Shown: piece by piece, positions 38,251 through 49,911 of the stretch
Position numbering within the stretch: the first letter of the stretch is position 1
How the letters are laid out: each line of letters opens with the position of its first letter
NCBI RefSeq assembly: GCF_900106665.1
Contig: NZ_FNNA01000001.1
Coordinates: 1,240,001-1,304,000 of the forward strand
Direction: 5' to 3'
Length of the DNA: 64,000 nt
From: Paracoccus sanguinis
GTDB lineage: Bacteria > Pseudomonadota > Alphaproteobacteria > Rhodobacterales > Rhodobacteraceae
Made by a program: the position numbers and the translations under genes
The notes under the pieces: model-generated
What the model was told of the DNA's origin: nothing
Seen by the model: only the letters and a program-made list of their open reading frames with translations
The model's database searches: none

Positions 38251-39446
38251 GCCGCGGCCTCACGCGCGGGGCGGGGGCGGGTAAAGACCGGCCACAGCGC
38301 AGCGAGATAGAGGGTGAAGGCCAGCATCCAGATCAGCCCGGCGCAGAGCGTCGCGTGCCACCAGAGCGCCGGCCACGTCGCCGCCGCCCAGCGCAGGGCT
38401 GCGGCCAGCGGCAGCAGCCCATAGCCCGCCGCCACCGCCGCGGGCGCTACCAGCGGCCGGCCGGAATGGCCGAGGCTCGCCCGGCTCATCACCGCCAGCG
38501 TCATGCCGCCCACCGCGCCGATGCCCAAAAGATGCAGCGCCCCGACCTCGGACCCGACCCCGAGCAGCGCCAGCCCCCAGGCCACCAGCCCCAGGGCCAG
38601 CAGCCCATAGCCCGCGTGCAGCGCCCAGACGATCGGATCGCCCAGCGTGGCGGCCGTCCGCCACCCCGCGAGCCGCGCCGCCGCCGCAAGCCCCGCGCCC
38701 AGCGCCACCGCGCCGGTCAGCCCCTCGGGCGCCCCGGCCAGTACCAGCACCGCCGTGGCGATGGCGAGCGCGATCCCCGCCACGTCCAGCGGCTTGCGCG
38801 ACACCGGCACCACCGCCCCCGGATCGACCCTGAGCAGCGCGTTGCGGGTGAAGGACGGCGTGACCCGCCCGCCCAGCACCGCGATCATCGCGCAGATCGC
38901 GGCGAGCCCCCCGCGCAGCCCCTGCGCGGCCGTCCCGGCCAGCCCCAGCCACTCGAGATGCACCATCAGGTTCGCCACCCACACCAGCGTCAGCAGGACG
39001 AGGAACATCAGGTTCTGCGGCTTCGGGCGCTTGACGAGCTGGGTCAGCAGCTTCGCCGCCAGCACCGGCACGAAGCTGAGATCGACCGCCGCCACCAGCC
39101 CGGCCGGCAGCGCGCCCGAGAACCAGACCGCGACGCGCCCGGCGAGCCACAGCCCGGCGACCAGCGCCACGAACCGCTCGGGCGCGGCCTTGGCGCCGGT
39201 CCAGTTCGGCACCGCGGTCAGGAAGAACCCGCCCAGCGCCGCGGTGGCGTAGCCGAAGATCATCTCGTGCGCGTGCCAGGCGTTGGGCGGGGGCGCAAAG
39301 GGGGCCTCGGCCCAGCCGCCGAGCCAAGCGAGCCACAGCGCCATCGCGGCGACCCCGTAGAGCCCGGCGGCGAGGAAGAACACCCGCCAGCCGTCGCGGA
39401 AGATGATCGGGCCGCGGGACGGGCGCGGGGTGGCAGCATCGGTCAT
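38247..39446 (-). CDS. nnrS: NnrS family membrane protein
   Basis: This 399-residue, about 12-helix membrane protein shows NnrS hallmarks: FRDGWRVFFLAAGLYGVAAM, NAWHAHEMIFGYATAALGGFFLTAVPNWTG with conserved His, GGRVTPSFTRNA and MSRASLGHSGRPL. NnrS is a heme- and copper-containing protein linked to NO tolerance and regulated with denitrification genes. It is inserted between nirI and apbE with 4-bp overlaps on both sides. Confidence 0.92.
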   Translation of the reverse strand: MTDAATPRPSRGPIIFRDGWRVFFLAAGLYGVAAMALWLAWLGGWAEAPFAPPPNAWHAHEMIFGYATAALGGFFLTAVPNWTGAKAAPERFVALVAGLWLAGRVAVWFSGALPAGLVAAVDLSFVPVLAAKLLTQLVKRPKPQNLMFLVLLTLVWVANLMVHLEWLGLAGTAAQGLRGGLAAICAMIAVLGGRVTPSFTRNALLRVDPGAVVPVSRKPLDVAGIALAIATAVLVLAGAPEGLTGAVALGAGLAAAARLAGWRTAATLGDPIVWALHAGYGLLALGLVAWGLALLGVGSEVGALHLLGIGAVGGMTLAVMSRASLGHSGRPLVAPAAVAAGYGLLPLAAALRWAAATWPALWWHATLCAGLIWMLAFTLYLAALWPVFTRPRPAREAAA

Positions 39447-41842
39447 GGCGTGACCCTCTGGTTGCGGAAGGCGGGGGGCTGGGCGCCGCCCGCGGCGTGT
39501 TTCTGATCCGAATCCCCCTCGGCCCGGGCCACCGGGGCGGCGGCGCCGTCATGGGCGCCCGAGGGCACCTGCGTCGGCCGCACGGGTGGAGGCGCGGGCG
39601 GGATCGGCGGGGCCTTGAAGCCGCCGCCGCCGCCACCCTCGGGCGCCCCGCCGCGGCTGCGGCGCTTGAGGACCGGGCAGGTCGTCTCGTCGTTCATGAT
39701 GACCTGGCAGCGCAGGCACAGCACGCATTCGTTGGCGTTGATCCGGCCCAAGGGGTCGATGGCGCCGACGGTGCATTTCGTCTCGCACAGCCGGCACTCG
39801 CGCCCGCATTGCGGCCGGCGCTTGAGCCAGTCGAAGACCTTGAGCTTGGCCGGCAGCGCCAGCCCGGCGCCAAGGGGGCAGACATAGCGGCAGTAGAAGC
39901 GCTCGATGAACAGCCCCGCGGTCAGCAGCGCCACGGCGTAAAGCACGAACGGCCACGCCCGCAGGAAACGCATCGAGATCGCCGTCTTGAACGGCTCGAC
40001 CTCGGCCATGACCAGCGCCCGCTCCATCGAGTAGAAGGAGAGCGCGACGAGGGCCACGAACAGCGTGTACTTGATCACCCACAGCCGCTCGTGCAGCGCC
40101 TGCGGCACGGCGATCTGGCGGATGCCGATCCGCTGGGCGGCCTGGTTGAGCAGCTCCTGCAAGGCGCCGAAGGGGCACAGCCAGCCGCAGAACACCCCGC
40201 GGCCCCAGAAGAGCATCCCCAGCGCCACCGCGCCCCAGAGGACGAAGATCAAGGGCGCGATCAGGAAGTTCTCCCACCGGAAGCCCAAGAGCAGCGCGTG
40301 CAGGAAGGCGATCACCTGCACCACCGAGAGCTGCGCGCCGAGCCACCAGCCCAGCACCAAGAGGGTGAGCAGCAGGTAGCCGGTCCTGAGCCTGAGCCAG
40401 AGCCGGTGGCGGCGGACGATCCACTCCTGCGCGAAGAGGATCAGCCCGAGCACCCCGAGCATCGCGCCGACGACGGCGACCTGATGGCGCTTCTGCCACC
40501 AGAACTGCTGCCAGAGCGGCGGCTCGGGCGCGGGCGCGGCAAGGCGGAACGCGGCGGGCAGCGTGACCTCGGCGCTGACCGGCAGGGTCAGCGTCTCGCC
40601 GCCCACGCCCGCGCGGGGGGTCAGGACGGTGACGCGGAAGGGCTGGGTCACGTCGATCCCGCCCGCCGCCGGGTCGGCGTTGATGCGGAAGACGCTGCGC
40701 TCTTTCAACTCGGGCGCGCCGGCGATGGGCAGGCCGGCGAGCTGGGTATAGTCGGCGGCCGCCGGGGTCAGGCGCACGTCGCCCTGCGTGATCTCGATCC
40801 GGGCAAAGCGCCCCTCGCGTTGCCAGCCGGTGCCGCGGTGGGATTGCAGCCCCCGCGACAGCACGACGAGCAGCGCCTGCCCGGGGCCGAGCGCGCCCGC
40901 CGCCTCGGTCAGCGCCGCCTGCCCGATGAGGTTGCGCCCCACGGTGGGGGTGTCGGCGAGGCCGGTCCACATCTCGAACCACGGCGCGTCCGAGGGGGTG
41001 ATCGGCGGCGCGGCGGTGGGCAGCGCGGCGGCGGCCTCGGCCATCGAGACGCGGACGTGGGCCAGCGCGCCCATCGCCTCGAGCGCGGGCCAGTCGGCGG
41101 GGGCGTAGGCCACCCGGTCGATGCCGCCCGCGCCCAAGCCCTGCGCGCCCGCGAGGATGCGGGCCGCGCGCAGGATGCCGTCGCGGATCACCCCGGTCGA
41201 GATCGTCGCGCGCGAGATCACCGGCGGCAGGCCCGCGCCGTCCGCGGCGGGGTGGGCGGTGTCGTAGCCCGCGAACCCGTCCACATAGGCGGCGATGTCG
41301 GCGTCCGAGATGCCGAGCGTCAGCACCGGCTCGGCGTGGCGCATGAGCCGGGCGCCGGCGACGCGGCCTTCGGGCGTCACCGCCACCAGCACGTCGAGCG
41401 GGCGGCTCGAGTAGCCGGTCGAGCCGACCAGCTCCCACGTCGAGCCGATGAGGCCGAGCACCGCCCCCTGCGCCTCGGCCCGCCAGCCGGGGACCGGCGC
41501 GTCGATGCGGGTGAGGGTGGGCAGGGTGCCCTGCGGCAGGCCGAACAGCGCGGCGGCAAGCGCCGGGTCGGGCACGGCGGGGGCGAGGTCGGGGTCGGCG
41601 GCCTCTCCGCCGCCGTGTGCCCCGGTGTGCGATCCGGCCTGCGCCGCCACCTGCGCCGCGCCCTGCGCCAGCGCCGGGGCGGCGGCGAGCGGGGCGGCGC
41701 CCAGCATGGCCAGGCCCAGCGCCCAGAGGGTCAGGACAAGGACGCCCAGCCCCGCCCGGACCCCGGCGCGGGGCCGGACGGCCCGCGGCGTCCGCGGGCT
41801 GAGGCGGCAGCGGCGGGCGGCAGGTCTGGGGATAGCGGGCAT
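39443..41842 (-). CDS. nirI: NirI, NosR/NirI family FMN- and Fe-S-containing membrane protein
   Basis: This 799-residue protein combines a periplasmic FMN-binding domain (about 60-390; ISRATISTGVIRDGIL resembles an ApbE flavinylation site), five or so membrane helices with VFCGWLCPFGALQELLNQ and FYCRYVCPLGAGLALP, and a cytoplasmic ferredoxin-like segment (CRLCETKC and CVLCLRCQ). NirI is needed for nirS expression and activity in Paracoccus. The C-terminal 90 residues are Pro/Gly-rich. Divergent from nirS and co-transcribed with nnrS and apbE. Confidence 0.93.
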   Translation of the reverse strand: MPAIPRPAARRCRLSPRTPRAVRPRAGVRAGLGVLVLTLWALGLAMLGAAPLAAAPALAQGAAQVAAQAGSHTGAHGGGEAADPDLAPAVPDPALAAALFGLPQGTLPTLTRIDAPVPGWRAEAQGAVLGLIGSTWELVGSTGYSSRPLDVLVAVTPEGRVAGARLMRHAEPVLTLGISDADIAAYVDGFAGYDTAHPAADGAGLPPVISRATISTGVIRDGILRAARILAGAQGLGAGGIDRVAYAPADWPALEAMGALAHVRVSMAEAAAALPTAAPPITPSDAPWFEMWTGLADTPTVGRNLIGQAALTEAAGALGPGQALLVVLSRGLQSHRGTGWQREGRFARIEITQGDVRLTPAAADYTQLAGLPIAGAPELKERSVFRINADPAAGGIDVTQPFRVTVLTPRAGVGGETLTLPVSAEVTLPAAFRLAAPAPEPPLWQQFWWQKRHQVAVVGAMLGVLGLILFAQEWIVRRHRLWLRLRTGYLLLTLLVLGWWLGAQLSVVQVIAFLHALLLGFRWENFLIAPLIFVLWGAVALGMLFWGRGVFCGWLCPFGALQELLNQAAQRIGIRQIAVPQALHERLWVIKYTLFVALVALSFYSMERALVMAEVEPFKTAISMRFLRAWPFVLYAVALLTAGLFIERFYCRYVCPLGAGLALPAKLKVFDWLKRRPQCGRECRLCETKCTVGAIDPLGRINANECVLCLRCQVIMNDETTCPVLKRRSRGGAPEGGGGGGFKAPPIPPAPPPVRPTQVPSGAHDGAAAPVARAEGDSDQKHAAGGAQPPAFRNQRVTP

Positions 41843-41961
41843 GATGTTCCAGCGAAGGCGGCAGGGCGGGCCGCGGGGACGGCAGGGCAGCGGTGGGACC
41901 GACCGGCAGAGCGGCGGGCGATCTGCAATCGACTATGTCGGCGGTCGATGGCAGGCTGGCC

Positions 41962-41975
41962 TTAACCGAAGTCAA
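41962..41975 (+). promoter_or_regulatory. FNR/NNR-type box upstream of nirS
   Basis: TTAACCGAAGTCAA has one half-site TTAA and one TCAA six bases apart. It is centred about 68 bp before the nirS ATG, nearly the same distance as the norC box. It lies in the nirI-nirS divergent region; no second box is visible nearer nirI. Confidence 0.72.
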
Positions 41976-41999
41976 AGACGCGACACACGGGATTGTTAA

Positions 42000-44123
<2,124 letters not shown>

Positions 44124-44139
44124 TCGCCTGACTGAACCC

Positions 44140-44170
44140 GGGGGGCGCGGGTCCGCCTGCGCCCCCCTTT
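44140..44170 (+). terminator. Hairpin plus short T-run between nirS and nirE
   Basis: GGGGGGCGC and GCGCCCCCC form a 9-bp stem with a 10-nt loop followed by TTTCTT. Located 17 bp after the nirS stop, it probably stops most transcripts so that abundant NirS is made over the d1-synthesis enzymes. Confidence 0.7.
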
Positions 44171-44202
44171 CTTCCCCCCCCAAGCCTTCCCCCCAGCCTT
44201 TC

Positions 44203-45009
44203 ATGCAAGGGACACCGACCAAGATGCCGGGCAAAGTCTTCCTCATCGGCGCCGGATCGGGCGATCCGGACCTGCTGACGCTCAAGGCGCTGCGTCTCAT
44301 CCAGAGCGCCGATGTGGTGGTCCATGACCGGCTGGTCAGCCCCGAGATCATGGCGCTGGTGCCCGCCGCCACGCGCCGCATCTCGGTCGGCAAGACCGCG
44401 GGCTTCCACTCGGTCCCGCAGGACCAGATCAACGCGCTGCTGGTCGAGCTGGCGCAGGCCGACCTGACCGTGGCGCGGCTGAAGGGCGGCGACCCGCTGA
44501 TCTTCGGCCGCGGCTCGGAAGAGGCCGAGGAGCTTGCCGCCGCGGGCGTGGCCTATGCCTATGTGCCGGGGATCACCGCGGCGCAGGGGGCGGCGGCCTC
44601 GACAGGCGTGCCGCTCACCCACCGCGGGCTCGCCACCGGCGTGCGCTACGTCACCGGCCACCGCGCCGCGGACGAGGCGCTCGAACTCGACTGGGAGAGC
44701 CTTGCCGACCCCGACACGACGCTGGTCGTCTATATGGGCGCGGCCAACATGGCCGAGATCGCCGCCCGGCTGATCGCCCACGGCCTGCCCATCGACCTGC
44801 CGGTGCTGGCCGTCGCCCACGCCACCACCCCGCGCGAGCGGCGCCTGCCCTCGACGCTGGCGCGGATCGCCGCGGACCTCGCCGCCGAGCCGATGGAGGC
44901 GCCGGTGCTGTTCATGATCGGCCGCGTCGCCGGGCTTTACGCCACCGCCGCGCTGCCCCTGCCGCGCGAGCTGAAGGCGGCGCATCTGCGCGTGGTCGGG
45001 CATGGCTGA
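44203..45009 (+). CDS. nirE: Uroporphyrinogen-III C-methyltransferase (NirE)
   Basis: This 268-residue SAM-dependent methyltransferase makes precorrin-2, the entry to d1 heme. It shows FLIGAGSGDPDLLTLKALRLIQSADVVVHDRLV, the conserved LKGGDPLIFGRGSEE and YVPGITAAQGAAASTGVPLTHRG. Position right after nirS favours NirE over a cobalamin or siroheme enzyme. The ATG at 44224, behind AAGGGA, is an equally good start. Confidence 0.94.
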   Translation: MQGTPTKMPGKVFLIGAGSGDPDLLTLKALRLIQSADVVVHDRLVSPEIMALVPAATRRISVGKTAGFHSVPQDQINALLVELAQADLTVARLKGGDPLIFGRGSEEAEELAAAGVAYAYVPGITAAQGAAASTGVPLTHRGLATGVRYVTGHRAADEALELDWESLADPDTTLVVYMGAANMAEIAARLIAHGLPIDLPVLAVAHATTPRERRLPSTLARIAADLAAEPMEAPVLFMIGRVAGLYATAALPLPRELKAAHLRVVGHG

Positions 45010-45352
45010 CCCCGGCGTGACCGCGGCCCTCTGCGCGGCCGCCCTGGCCGTCACGGGCGCGGTCGCGGCAGCGCCCGGGACGGTCGCGCCCGACACGGTT
45101 GCACCCGCGCGGGCGGCCGAGCTGCGCCACATGGTCGTGCAGGACTGCGGCTCGTGCCACGGGCTGACGATGAAGGGCGGCCTCGGCAAGCCTATCACCC
45201 CCGCCGACCTCGCGGGGTTCGACACCGAGGGGCTGGCCGCGATCATCCTCGACGGCATTCCCGGCACCGCGATGCCCCCCTGGCGGCCGCTCATCTCCGA
45301 GGCCGACGCCCGCTGGATCGCCGACTACCTCAAGACGGAGAAGGTCGAATGA
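45002..45352 (+). CDS. nirC: NirC, small periplasmic cytochrome c
   Basis: This 116-residue cytochrome c55x has a signal peptide (about 1-24) and a short Val/Ala/Pro-rich spacer, then CGSCH at 49-53 and a Met ligand candidate in GTAMPPW. NirC can donate electrons to NirS or help d1 maturation. It overlaps nirE by 8 bp and nirF by 4 bp. Confidence 0.92.
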   Translation: MADPGVTAALCAAALAVTGAVAAAPGTVAPDTVAPARAAELRHMVVQDCGSCHGLTMKGGLGKPITPADLAGFDTEGLAAIILDGIPGTAMPPWRPLISEADARWIADYLKTEKVE

Positions 45353-46668
45353 CCCCGAAAACCCTGCTCGCCCTGACGGCCCTCACGCTTTCCCTGCCGC
45401 TCGCCGCCGCCGCGCAGGCGCCCGCGGCCCCGCAGGGGTCCGCGGTTGCGGAACCTGCGCCCGCGGCCCTCGCCGCCAGCGCCCCCGCCACCAGCGCCGC
45501 CTCCACCAGCGCCGCGGCGGCCGCGGACGTGCCGCACATCCCCGTCCCCACCCCGCCCTCGGTGCCCCCGGCGCTGTTGCGCGGGACCGGCGACCTCGGC
45601 GTCGTGATCGAGCGCGCCACCGGTTCGGTCCTCGTCGTGGACCAGTCCGATCGCGCCGCACTCTGCCGGATCGAGGGGTTGGGCGACCTTTCCCACGCCT
45701 CGCTGACCTTCTCGCCCGACGAGCGGCACGCCTATGTCTTCGGCCGCGACGGGGGGCTGTCGAAGCTCGACATCCTCGCCTGCACGCTCGAGGCGCGGAT
45801 CGTCCAGGCCGGCAACGCCATCGGCGGGGCGATCTCGGACGACGGCAAGCTGGTCGCGGTCTCGAACTACGAGCCGGGCGGGGTGCGGGTGTTCGACGCC
45901 GACACCCTCGCCCCGGTGGCCGACGTGCCGATGGGGTCGAAGACCGTGGGCCTCGCCGACGTGCCGGGGTCGCGCTTCATCGTGGCGACCTGGGACACGG
46001 GCGAGGTCTGGCTGCTCGACCACGCCCGCAACCCCGCGAAGCCCGAGATCACCCGCGTCGAGGGCGTGGGCAAGAACCCCTATGACGGGCTGATGACCGC
46101 GGACGGGCGGACCTATCTGGTCGGGCTCTTCGGCGAAAAGGGGCTGACCACGCTGGATCTGTGGCAGGACCCGCCGGCGGTCCGGCGCATCCTGCCCGAC
46201 TACGGCAAGGAGGAACCGGACCTGCCGGTCTACAAGATGCCGCATCTGCAGGGCTGGACGCTGGCCGCGGGCAGCTATGCGCTGCCGGCAGTGGGCCACC
46301 ACGAGGTGCTGTGGGCCGATGCCGCGACCGGGGCCGAGACCGGCCGCACCAGGGTCGCGGGCCAGCCGGTGTTCGTCACCGCCCGCCCCGACGCGCGCGA
46401 GCTGTGGGTGAACTTCGCGCCGCCCGACAACGGCACGGTGCAGGTGCTCGACGCGCTGACGCACGAGGTCAAGCGCACCCTGACCCCCGGGCGCGGCATC
46501 CTGCATATGGAGTTCACGCCGCGCGGCCGCGAGGTCTGGCTGTCGGCGCGCGACGAGAACAAGGTGCTGATCTACGACACCCGCACCTATGAGCTGATCG
46601 GCGAGGTGCCGGCGCAGGCGCCCTCGGGCATCTTCTTCACCGCCCGGGCGCACCGGATGGGGCTGTGA
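45349..46668 (+). CDS. nirF: NirF, d1-heme biosynthesis beta-propeller protein
   Basis: This 439-residue protein resembles the d1 domain of NirS without the cytochrome c part. A signal peptide (MTPKTLLALTALTLSLPLAAAA) precedes an Ala/Pro-rich stretch (23-60). The propeller starts at LRGTGDLGVVIERATGSVLVVD. Conserved segments include SFSPDERHAYVFGRDG-like repeats, YKMPHLQGW and GHHEVLWAD. NirF acts in the periplasm in a late step of d1 formation. ATG 45349 overlaps the nirC stop. Confidence 0.93.
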   Translation: MTPKTLLALTALTLSLPLAAAAQAPAAPQGSAVAEPAPAALAASAPATSAASTSAAAAADVPHIPVPTPPSVPPALLRGTGDLGVVIERATGSVLVVDQSDRAALCRIEGLGDLSHASLTFSPDERHAYVFGRDGGLSKLDILACTLEARIVQAGNAIGGAISDDGKLVAVSNYEPGGVRVFDADTLAPVADVPMGSKTVGLADVPGSRFIVATWDTGEVWLLDHARNPAKPEITRVEGVGKNPYDGLMTADGRTYLVGLFGEKGLTTLDLWQDPPAVRRILPDYGKEEPDLPVYKMPHLQGWTLAAGSYALPAVGHHEVLWADAATGAETGRTRVAGQPVFVTARPDARELWVNFAPPDNGTVQVLDALTHEVKRTLTPGRGILHMEFTPRGREVWLSARDENKVLIYDTRTYELIGEVPAQAPSGIFFTARAHRMGL

Positions 46669-46670
46669 CG

Positions 46671-47717
46671 ATGAACGACCTGACCCCGCCCCGCCCCACG
46701 CCGCCCCGCCCCACCCCCTGCCCCGACACGCGGCTGCTGGACGAGTTCCAGCGCGACCTGCCGCTGGTCCCGCGCCCCTTCGCGGCGATGGGCGCGGCGC
46801 TCGGGCTGACCGAGGCCGAGGTGCTCGACCGCCTGACCCGGCTCAAGGCGTCGGGGCGGATCACCCGCGTCGGCGCGACCTGCCGGCCGAACACCGCGGG
46901 CGCCTCGACCCTCGCGGCGCTGGCGATCCCGGCGGCGCGGATCGAGGCGGTCGCGGCCATCGTCGGCGCCGAGCCGGGGGTGAACCACTCGTACCTGCGC
47001 GAGGACGACTGGAACCTGTGGTTCGTCGCCACCGCGCCGACCGAGACGGAGCTTTCCGCCTGCCTCGCCCGGATCGAGGCGGCGAGCGGCCTGCGCGTCC
47101 TGTCGCTGCCCTTGGTGCGGCCCTTCAACATCGACCTCGGCTTTCGGCTCAGCGGCCCGCGCGCGGCACTCGGGCTGGACCGCGCGGCGGATATGGACGT
47201 GCTGCGCGACGACGACCGGCCGCTGATGCAGGCGCTGTCGGCGGGCCTGCCGCTGGTGCCGCAGCCCTTCGCGGCGCTGGCCGAGACGCTGGGGCGCAGC
47301 GAGGCCGAGGTGATCGACCGCATCGCCGCGCTGTCGGCGGCGCGCATCCTGACCCGCGTGGGGGTGATCGTGCGGCACCGGGCGCTCGGCTGGACCGCCA
47401 ACGCGATGGTGGTCTGGCAACTGCCAGAGGACCGGATCGAGGCCGCCGGCACCGCGCTCGCGCAGTTGCCGGGGGTCACGCTCTGCTACCAGCGCCGGAC
47501 GGTGCCGGGGGTCTGGGACTGGCCGCTCTTCTGCATGATCCATGCCCGCACCCGCCCCGAGGCGATGGCGGTGCTGGCCCGCGCCCGCGCCCTGCCGGCG
47601 CTGTCGGACGCGCCGCACAAGATCCTGTTCTCGACCCATTGCTTCAAGCAGCGCGGTGCGCTGATCGAGGCCCCCGCCGAAGACCCGGCCGCGCACCTCG
47701 CCGGGGCGGACGCATGA
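46671..47717 (+). CDS. nirDL: NirD-NirL fused siroheme decarboxylase subunit
   Basis: This 348-residue protein holds two Lrp/AsnC-like halves in tandem: residues about 17-165 (LVPRPFAAMGAALGLTEAEVLDRL) and about 180-330 (LVPQPFAALAETLGRSEAEVIDRI). This matches fused NirDL, which with NirG and NirH converts siroheme to didecarboxysiroheme for d1 heme. A Pro-rich N-terminus precedes the first half. GTG 46665, overlapping the nirF stop, is an alternative start. Confidence 0.93.
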   Translation: MNDLTPPRPTPPRPTPCPDTRLLDEFQRDLPLVPRPFAAMGAALGLTEAEVLDRLTRLKASGRITRVGATCRPNTAGASTLAALAIPAARIEAVAAIVGAEPGVNHSYLREDDWNLWFVATAPTETELSACLARIEAASGLRVLSLPLVRPFNIDLGFRLSGPRAALGLDRAADMDVLRDDDRPLMQALSAGLPLVPQPFAALAETLGRSEAEVIDRIAALSAARILTRVGVIVRHRALGWTANAMVVWQLPEDRIEAAGTALAQLPGVTLCYQRRTVPGVWDWPLFCMIHARTRPEAMAVLARARALPALSDAPHKILFSTHCFKQRGALIEAPAEDPAAHLAGADA

Positions 47718-48196
47718 CCCGCCCCGCCCGCCAGACCCTGCCCGAGGGCACGCTCGACGCGACCGACCGCGCGATCCTCAACGCGCTGCAGGAGGGGTTT
47801 CCGATCACCCCGCGCCCCTATGACGACGCGGGCGCCGCGCTGGGGATCACCGGCGATGCGCTGATCGCCCGGATCGCGCGGCTCAGAGAGATCGGTGCCA
47901 TCACCCGCTTCGGCCCGTTCTTCGACGCCGCCGCGATGGGCGGGGCGTTCTGCCTCTGCGCGATGTCGGTGCCCGCCGAACGCTGGGACGAGGTCGTGAC
48001 AAAGGTCAATGCGCGGCCCGAGGTGGCGCATAACTATGAACGCAGCCACGCGCTGAACATGTGGTTCGTGCTGGCCACCGACCGGCCCGAGGGCATCGCC
48101 CGCGCGGCCGGGGCGATCGAGGCAGAGACGGGGCTGAGCGTGATGCTGTTTCCAAAGCTCGAGGAATATTTCATCGGCTTCCGGGTGCCGGCATGA
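47714..48196 (+). CDS. nirG: NirG, siroheme decarboxylase subunit
   Basis: This 160-residue AsnC-like protein (ATDRAILNALQEGFPITPRPYDDAGAALGITGDALIARIARL) contains the conserved ARPEVAHNYERSHALNMWFVLA block with a His/Tyr typical of siroheme decarboxylases. It overlaps its neighbours by 4 bp on both sides, implying coupled translation. It works with NirDL and NirH. Confidence 0.92.
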   Translation: MTRPARQTLPEGTLDATDRAILNALQEGFPITPRPYDDAGAALGITGDALIARIARLREIGAITRFGPFFDAAAMGGAFCLCAMSVPAERWDEVVTKVNARPEVAHNYERSHALNMWFVLATDRPEGIARAAGAIEAETGLSVMLFPKLEEYFIGFRVPA

Positions 48197-48675
48197 CCCC
48201 GCTCGACGCCATCGACCGCAGCATCGTCAAGGCCACGCAGGCCGGGCTGCCGCTGACGCCCGCGCCCTATGCCGAGGTCGCGGCCGTGATCGGCCTGACC
48301 GAGGCCGAGGTGATCGAGCGCATCGCCGCGATGCAGGAGCGCGGGATCATCCGCCGCATCGCCATCGCGCCGCATCACTACGCGCTCGGCATGACCGCCA
48401 ACGGGATGAGCGTCTGGGACGTGGACGACGACCAGATCAGCGCGCTCGGCGCCCGGATCGGCGCGCTGCCCTATGTCACCCACTGCTACCAGCGCCCCCG
48501 CGCGCGGCCGGCCTGGCCCTATAACCTCTTCGCCATGCTGCACGGCTCGGGCCGGGACGAGGTCGAGGCCAAGCGCCGCGAGGTCGAGGCGATCCTCGGC
48601 CCCGCCTGTCGCGCGTCCGACATCCTCTATTCGACGCGCATCCTGAAAAAGACCGGCCTTCGGCTGGCCGACTGA
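48193..48675 (+). CDS. nirH: NirH, siroheme decarboxylase subunit
   Basis: This 160-residue paralogue of NirG and of the NirL half contains PYVTHCYQRPRARPAWPYNLFAMLHG. That matches the LPGVTLCYQRRTVPGVWDWPLFCMIHA segment of NirDL, the catalytic region. The start overlaps the nirG stop. Confidence 0.92.
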   Translation: MTPLDAIDRSIVKATQAGLPLTPAPYAEVAAVIGLTEAEVIERIAAMQERGIIRRIAIAPHHYALGMTANGMSVWDVDDDQISALGARIGALPYVTHCYQRPRARPAWPYNLFAMLHGSGRDEVEAKRREVEAILGPACRASDILYSTRILKKTGLRLAD

Positions 48676-48687
48676 GAAGGGAACGCC

Positions 48688-49911
48688 ATGTTCCGCCTGA
48701 CCCAGTACATGCACCAGCTCAAGCACCCCACCCCGGTGCGCCGCCGCGGCACGCCGGGATCGGTGAAGCCGGTGGTGATCTGGAACCTGACCCGCACCTG
48801 CAACCTCAAGTGCCGGCACTGCTATACCGTCAGCTCCGACAACGTCTTTCCGGGCGAGCTGACCCACGACCAGGCGATGGGGGTGCTCGATGACCTCGCC
48901 GCCTTCCGCATCCCGGCGCTGATCCTGTCGGGCGGCGAGCCGCTCTCGCGCTTCGACTTCTGGGACCTGGCCGAGCGGGCGCGGGCGCTCGACTTCCGCC
49001 ACCTGTCGCTTTCGACCAACGGGACGAAGCTGGGCGAGCCGGGGGTGGCCGACCGGGTCGCGGCGCTGGGGTTCGACTATGTCGGCATCAGCCTCGACGG
49101 GATCGGGGCCACGAACGACTGGTTCCGGGGGGTCGAGGGGGCCTTTGCCAACGCCCTCGCCGGCGTCCGGGCCTGCAAGGCGCGCGGCGTCAAGGTGGGG
49201 CTGCGCTTCACCATCACCCGCGACAATGGCGACCAGCTGCCGCAGATGCTGGACCTGTGCGAGGCCGAGGGGGTGGACAAGTTCTACCTGTCGCACCTCG
49301 TCTATGCCGGGCGCGGCGACAAGCACCGCGGCGAGGATCAGGAGCACGACCACACCCGCCGGGCGATGGACCTGCTGATCGAGCGCGGCTGGGATGCGGT
49401 GGCGAACGGCCGCCCGCTCGAGATCGTGACCGGCAACAACGACGCCGACGCGGTGTATTTCCTGCGCTGGGCCGAGAGCCGCTTCGCGCCCGAGGCGGTG
49501 GCGCATCTGCGCGAGCATCTCGTGGCGTGGGGCGGCAACTCGTCGGGCCTGGGGGTCGCCAACATCGACCCGCAGGGCAAGGTGCACCCCGACACCTACT
49601 GGTCGGACTACACGGTGGGCTCGGTCAAGGAAAAGCCGTTCAGCGCGTGGTGGACCGGCGACGACCCCATGCTGGCGACGCTGCGGACGCGGCCCCGCCC
49701 GCTCAAGGGCCGCTGCGGCGCCTGCGCCTTCCAGGACGTGTGCGGCGGCAACACCCGCATCCGGGCGCTGCAACTGACCGGCGACCCGTGGGCCGAGGAC
49801 CCGGCCTGCTATCTCTCCCACGCCGAGATCGGGGTCGCGCACGACCTCGACCGGCTGACCGTTTCCCCGTTCCGAGGCAAGAGCCATGATCCCGCGCATC
49901 GTTTCTTCTGA
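48688..49911 (+). CDS. nirJ: NirJ, radical SAM d1-heme synthase
   Basis: This 407-residue radical SAM protein has the cluster motif CNLKCRHC (Cys38, 42, 45), [19 protein letters not shown] and [12 protein letters not shown]-terminal SPASM-like Cys set ([31 protein letters not shown]) binds a second cluster. NirJ replaces propionate side chains with oxo groups in d1 heme. Its end overlaps nirN by 26 bp. Confidence 0.96.
   Translation: MFRLTQYMHQLKHPTPVRRRGTPGSVKPVVIWNLTRTCNLKCRHCYTVSSDNVFPGELTHDQAMGVLDDLAAFRIPALILSGGEPLSRFDFWDLAERARALDFRHLSLSTNGTKLGEPGVADRVAALGFDYVGISLDGIGATNDWFRGVEGAFANALAGVRACKARGVKVGLRFTITRDNGDQLPQMLDLCEAEGVDKFYLSHLVYAGRGDKHRGEDQEHDHTRRAMDLLIERGWDAVANGRPLEIVTGNNDADAVYFLRWAESRFAPEAVAHLREHLVAWGGNSSGLGVANIDPQGKVHPDTYWSDYTVGSVKEKPFSAWWTGDDPMLATLRTRPRPLKGRCGACAFQDVCGGNTRIRALQLTGDPWAEDPACYLSHAEIGVAHDLDRLTVSPFRGKSHDPAHRFF

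Noticed and set aside
48034-49899. 621-codon minus-strand open frame opposite nirH/nirJ
   Set aside because: Spans several genes of the nir operon in antisense and has shadow-like composition.
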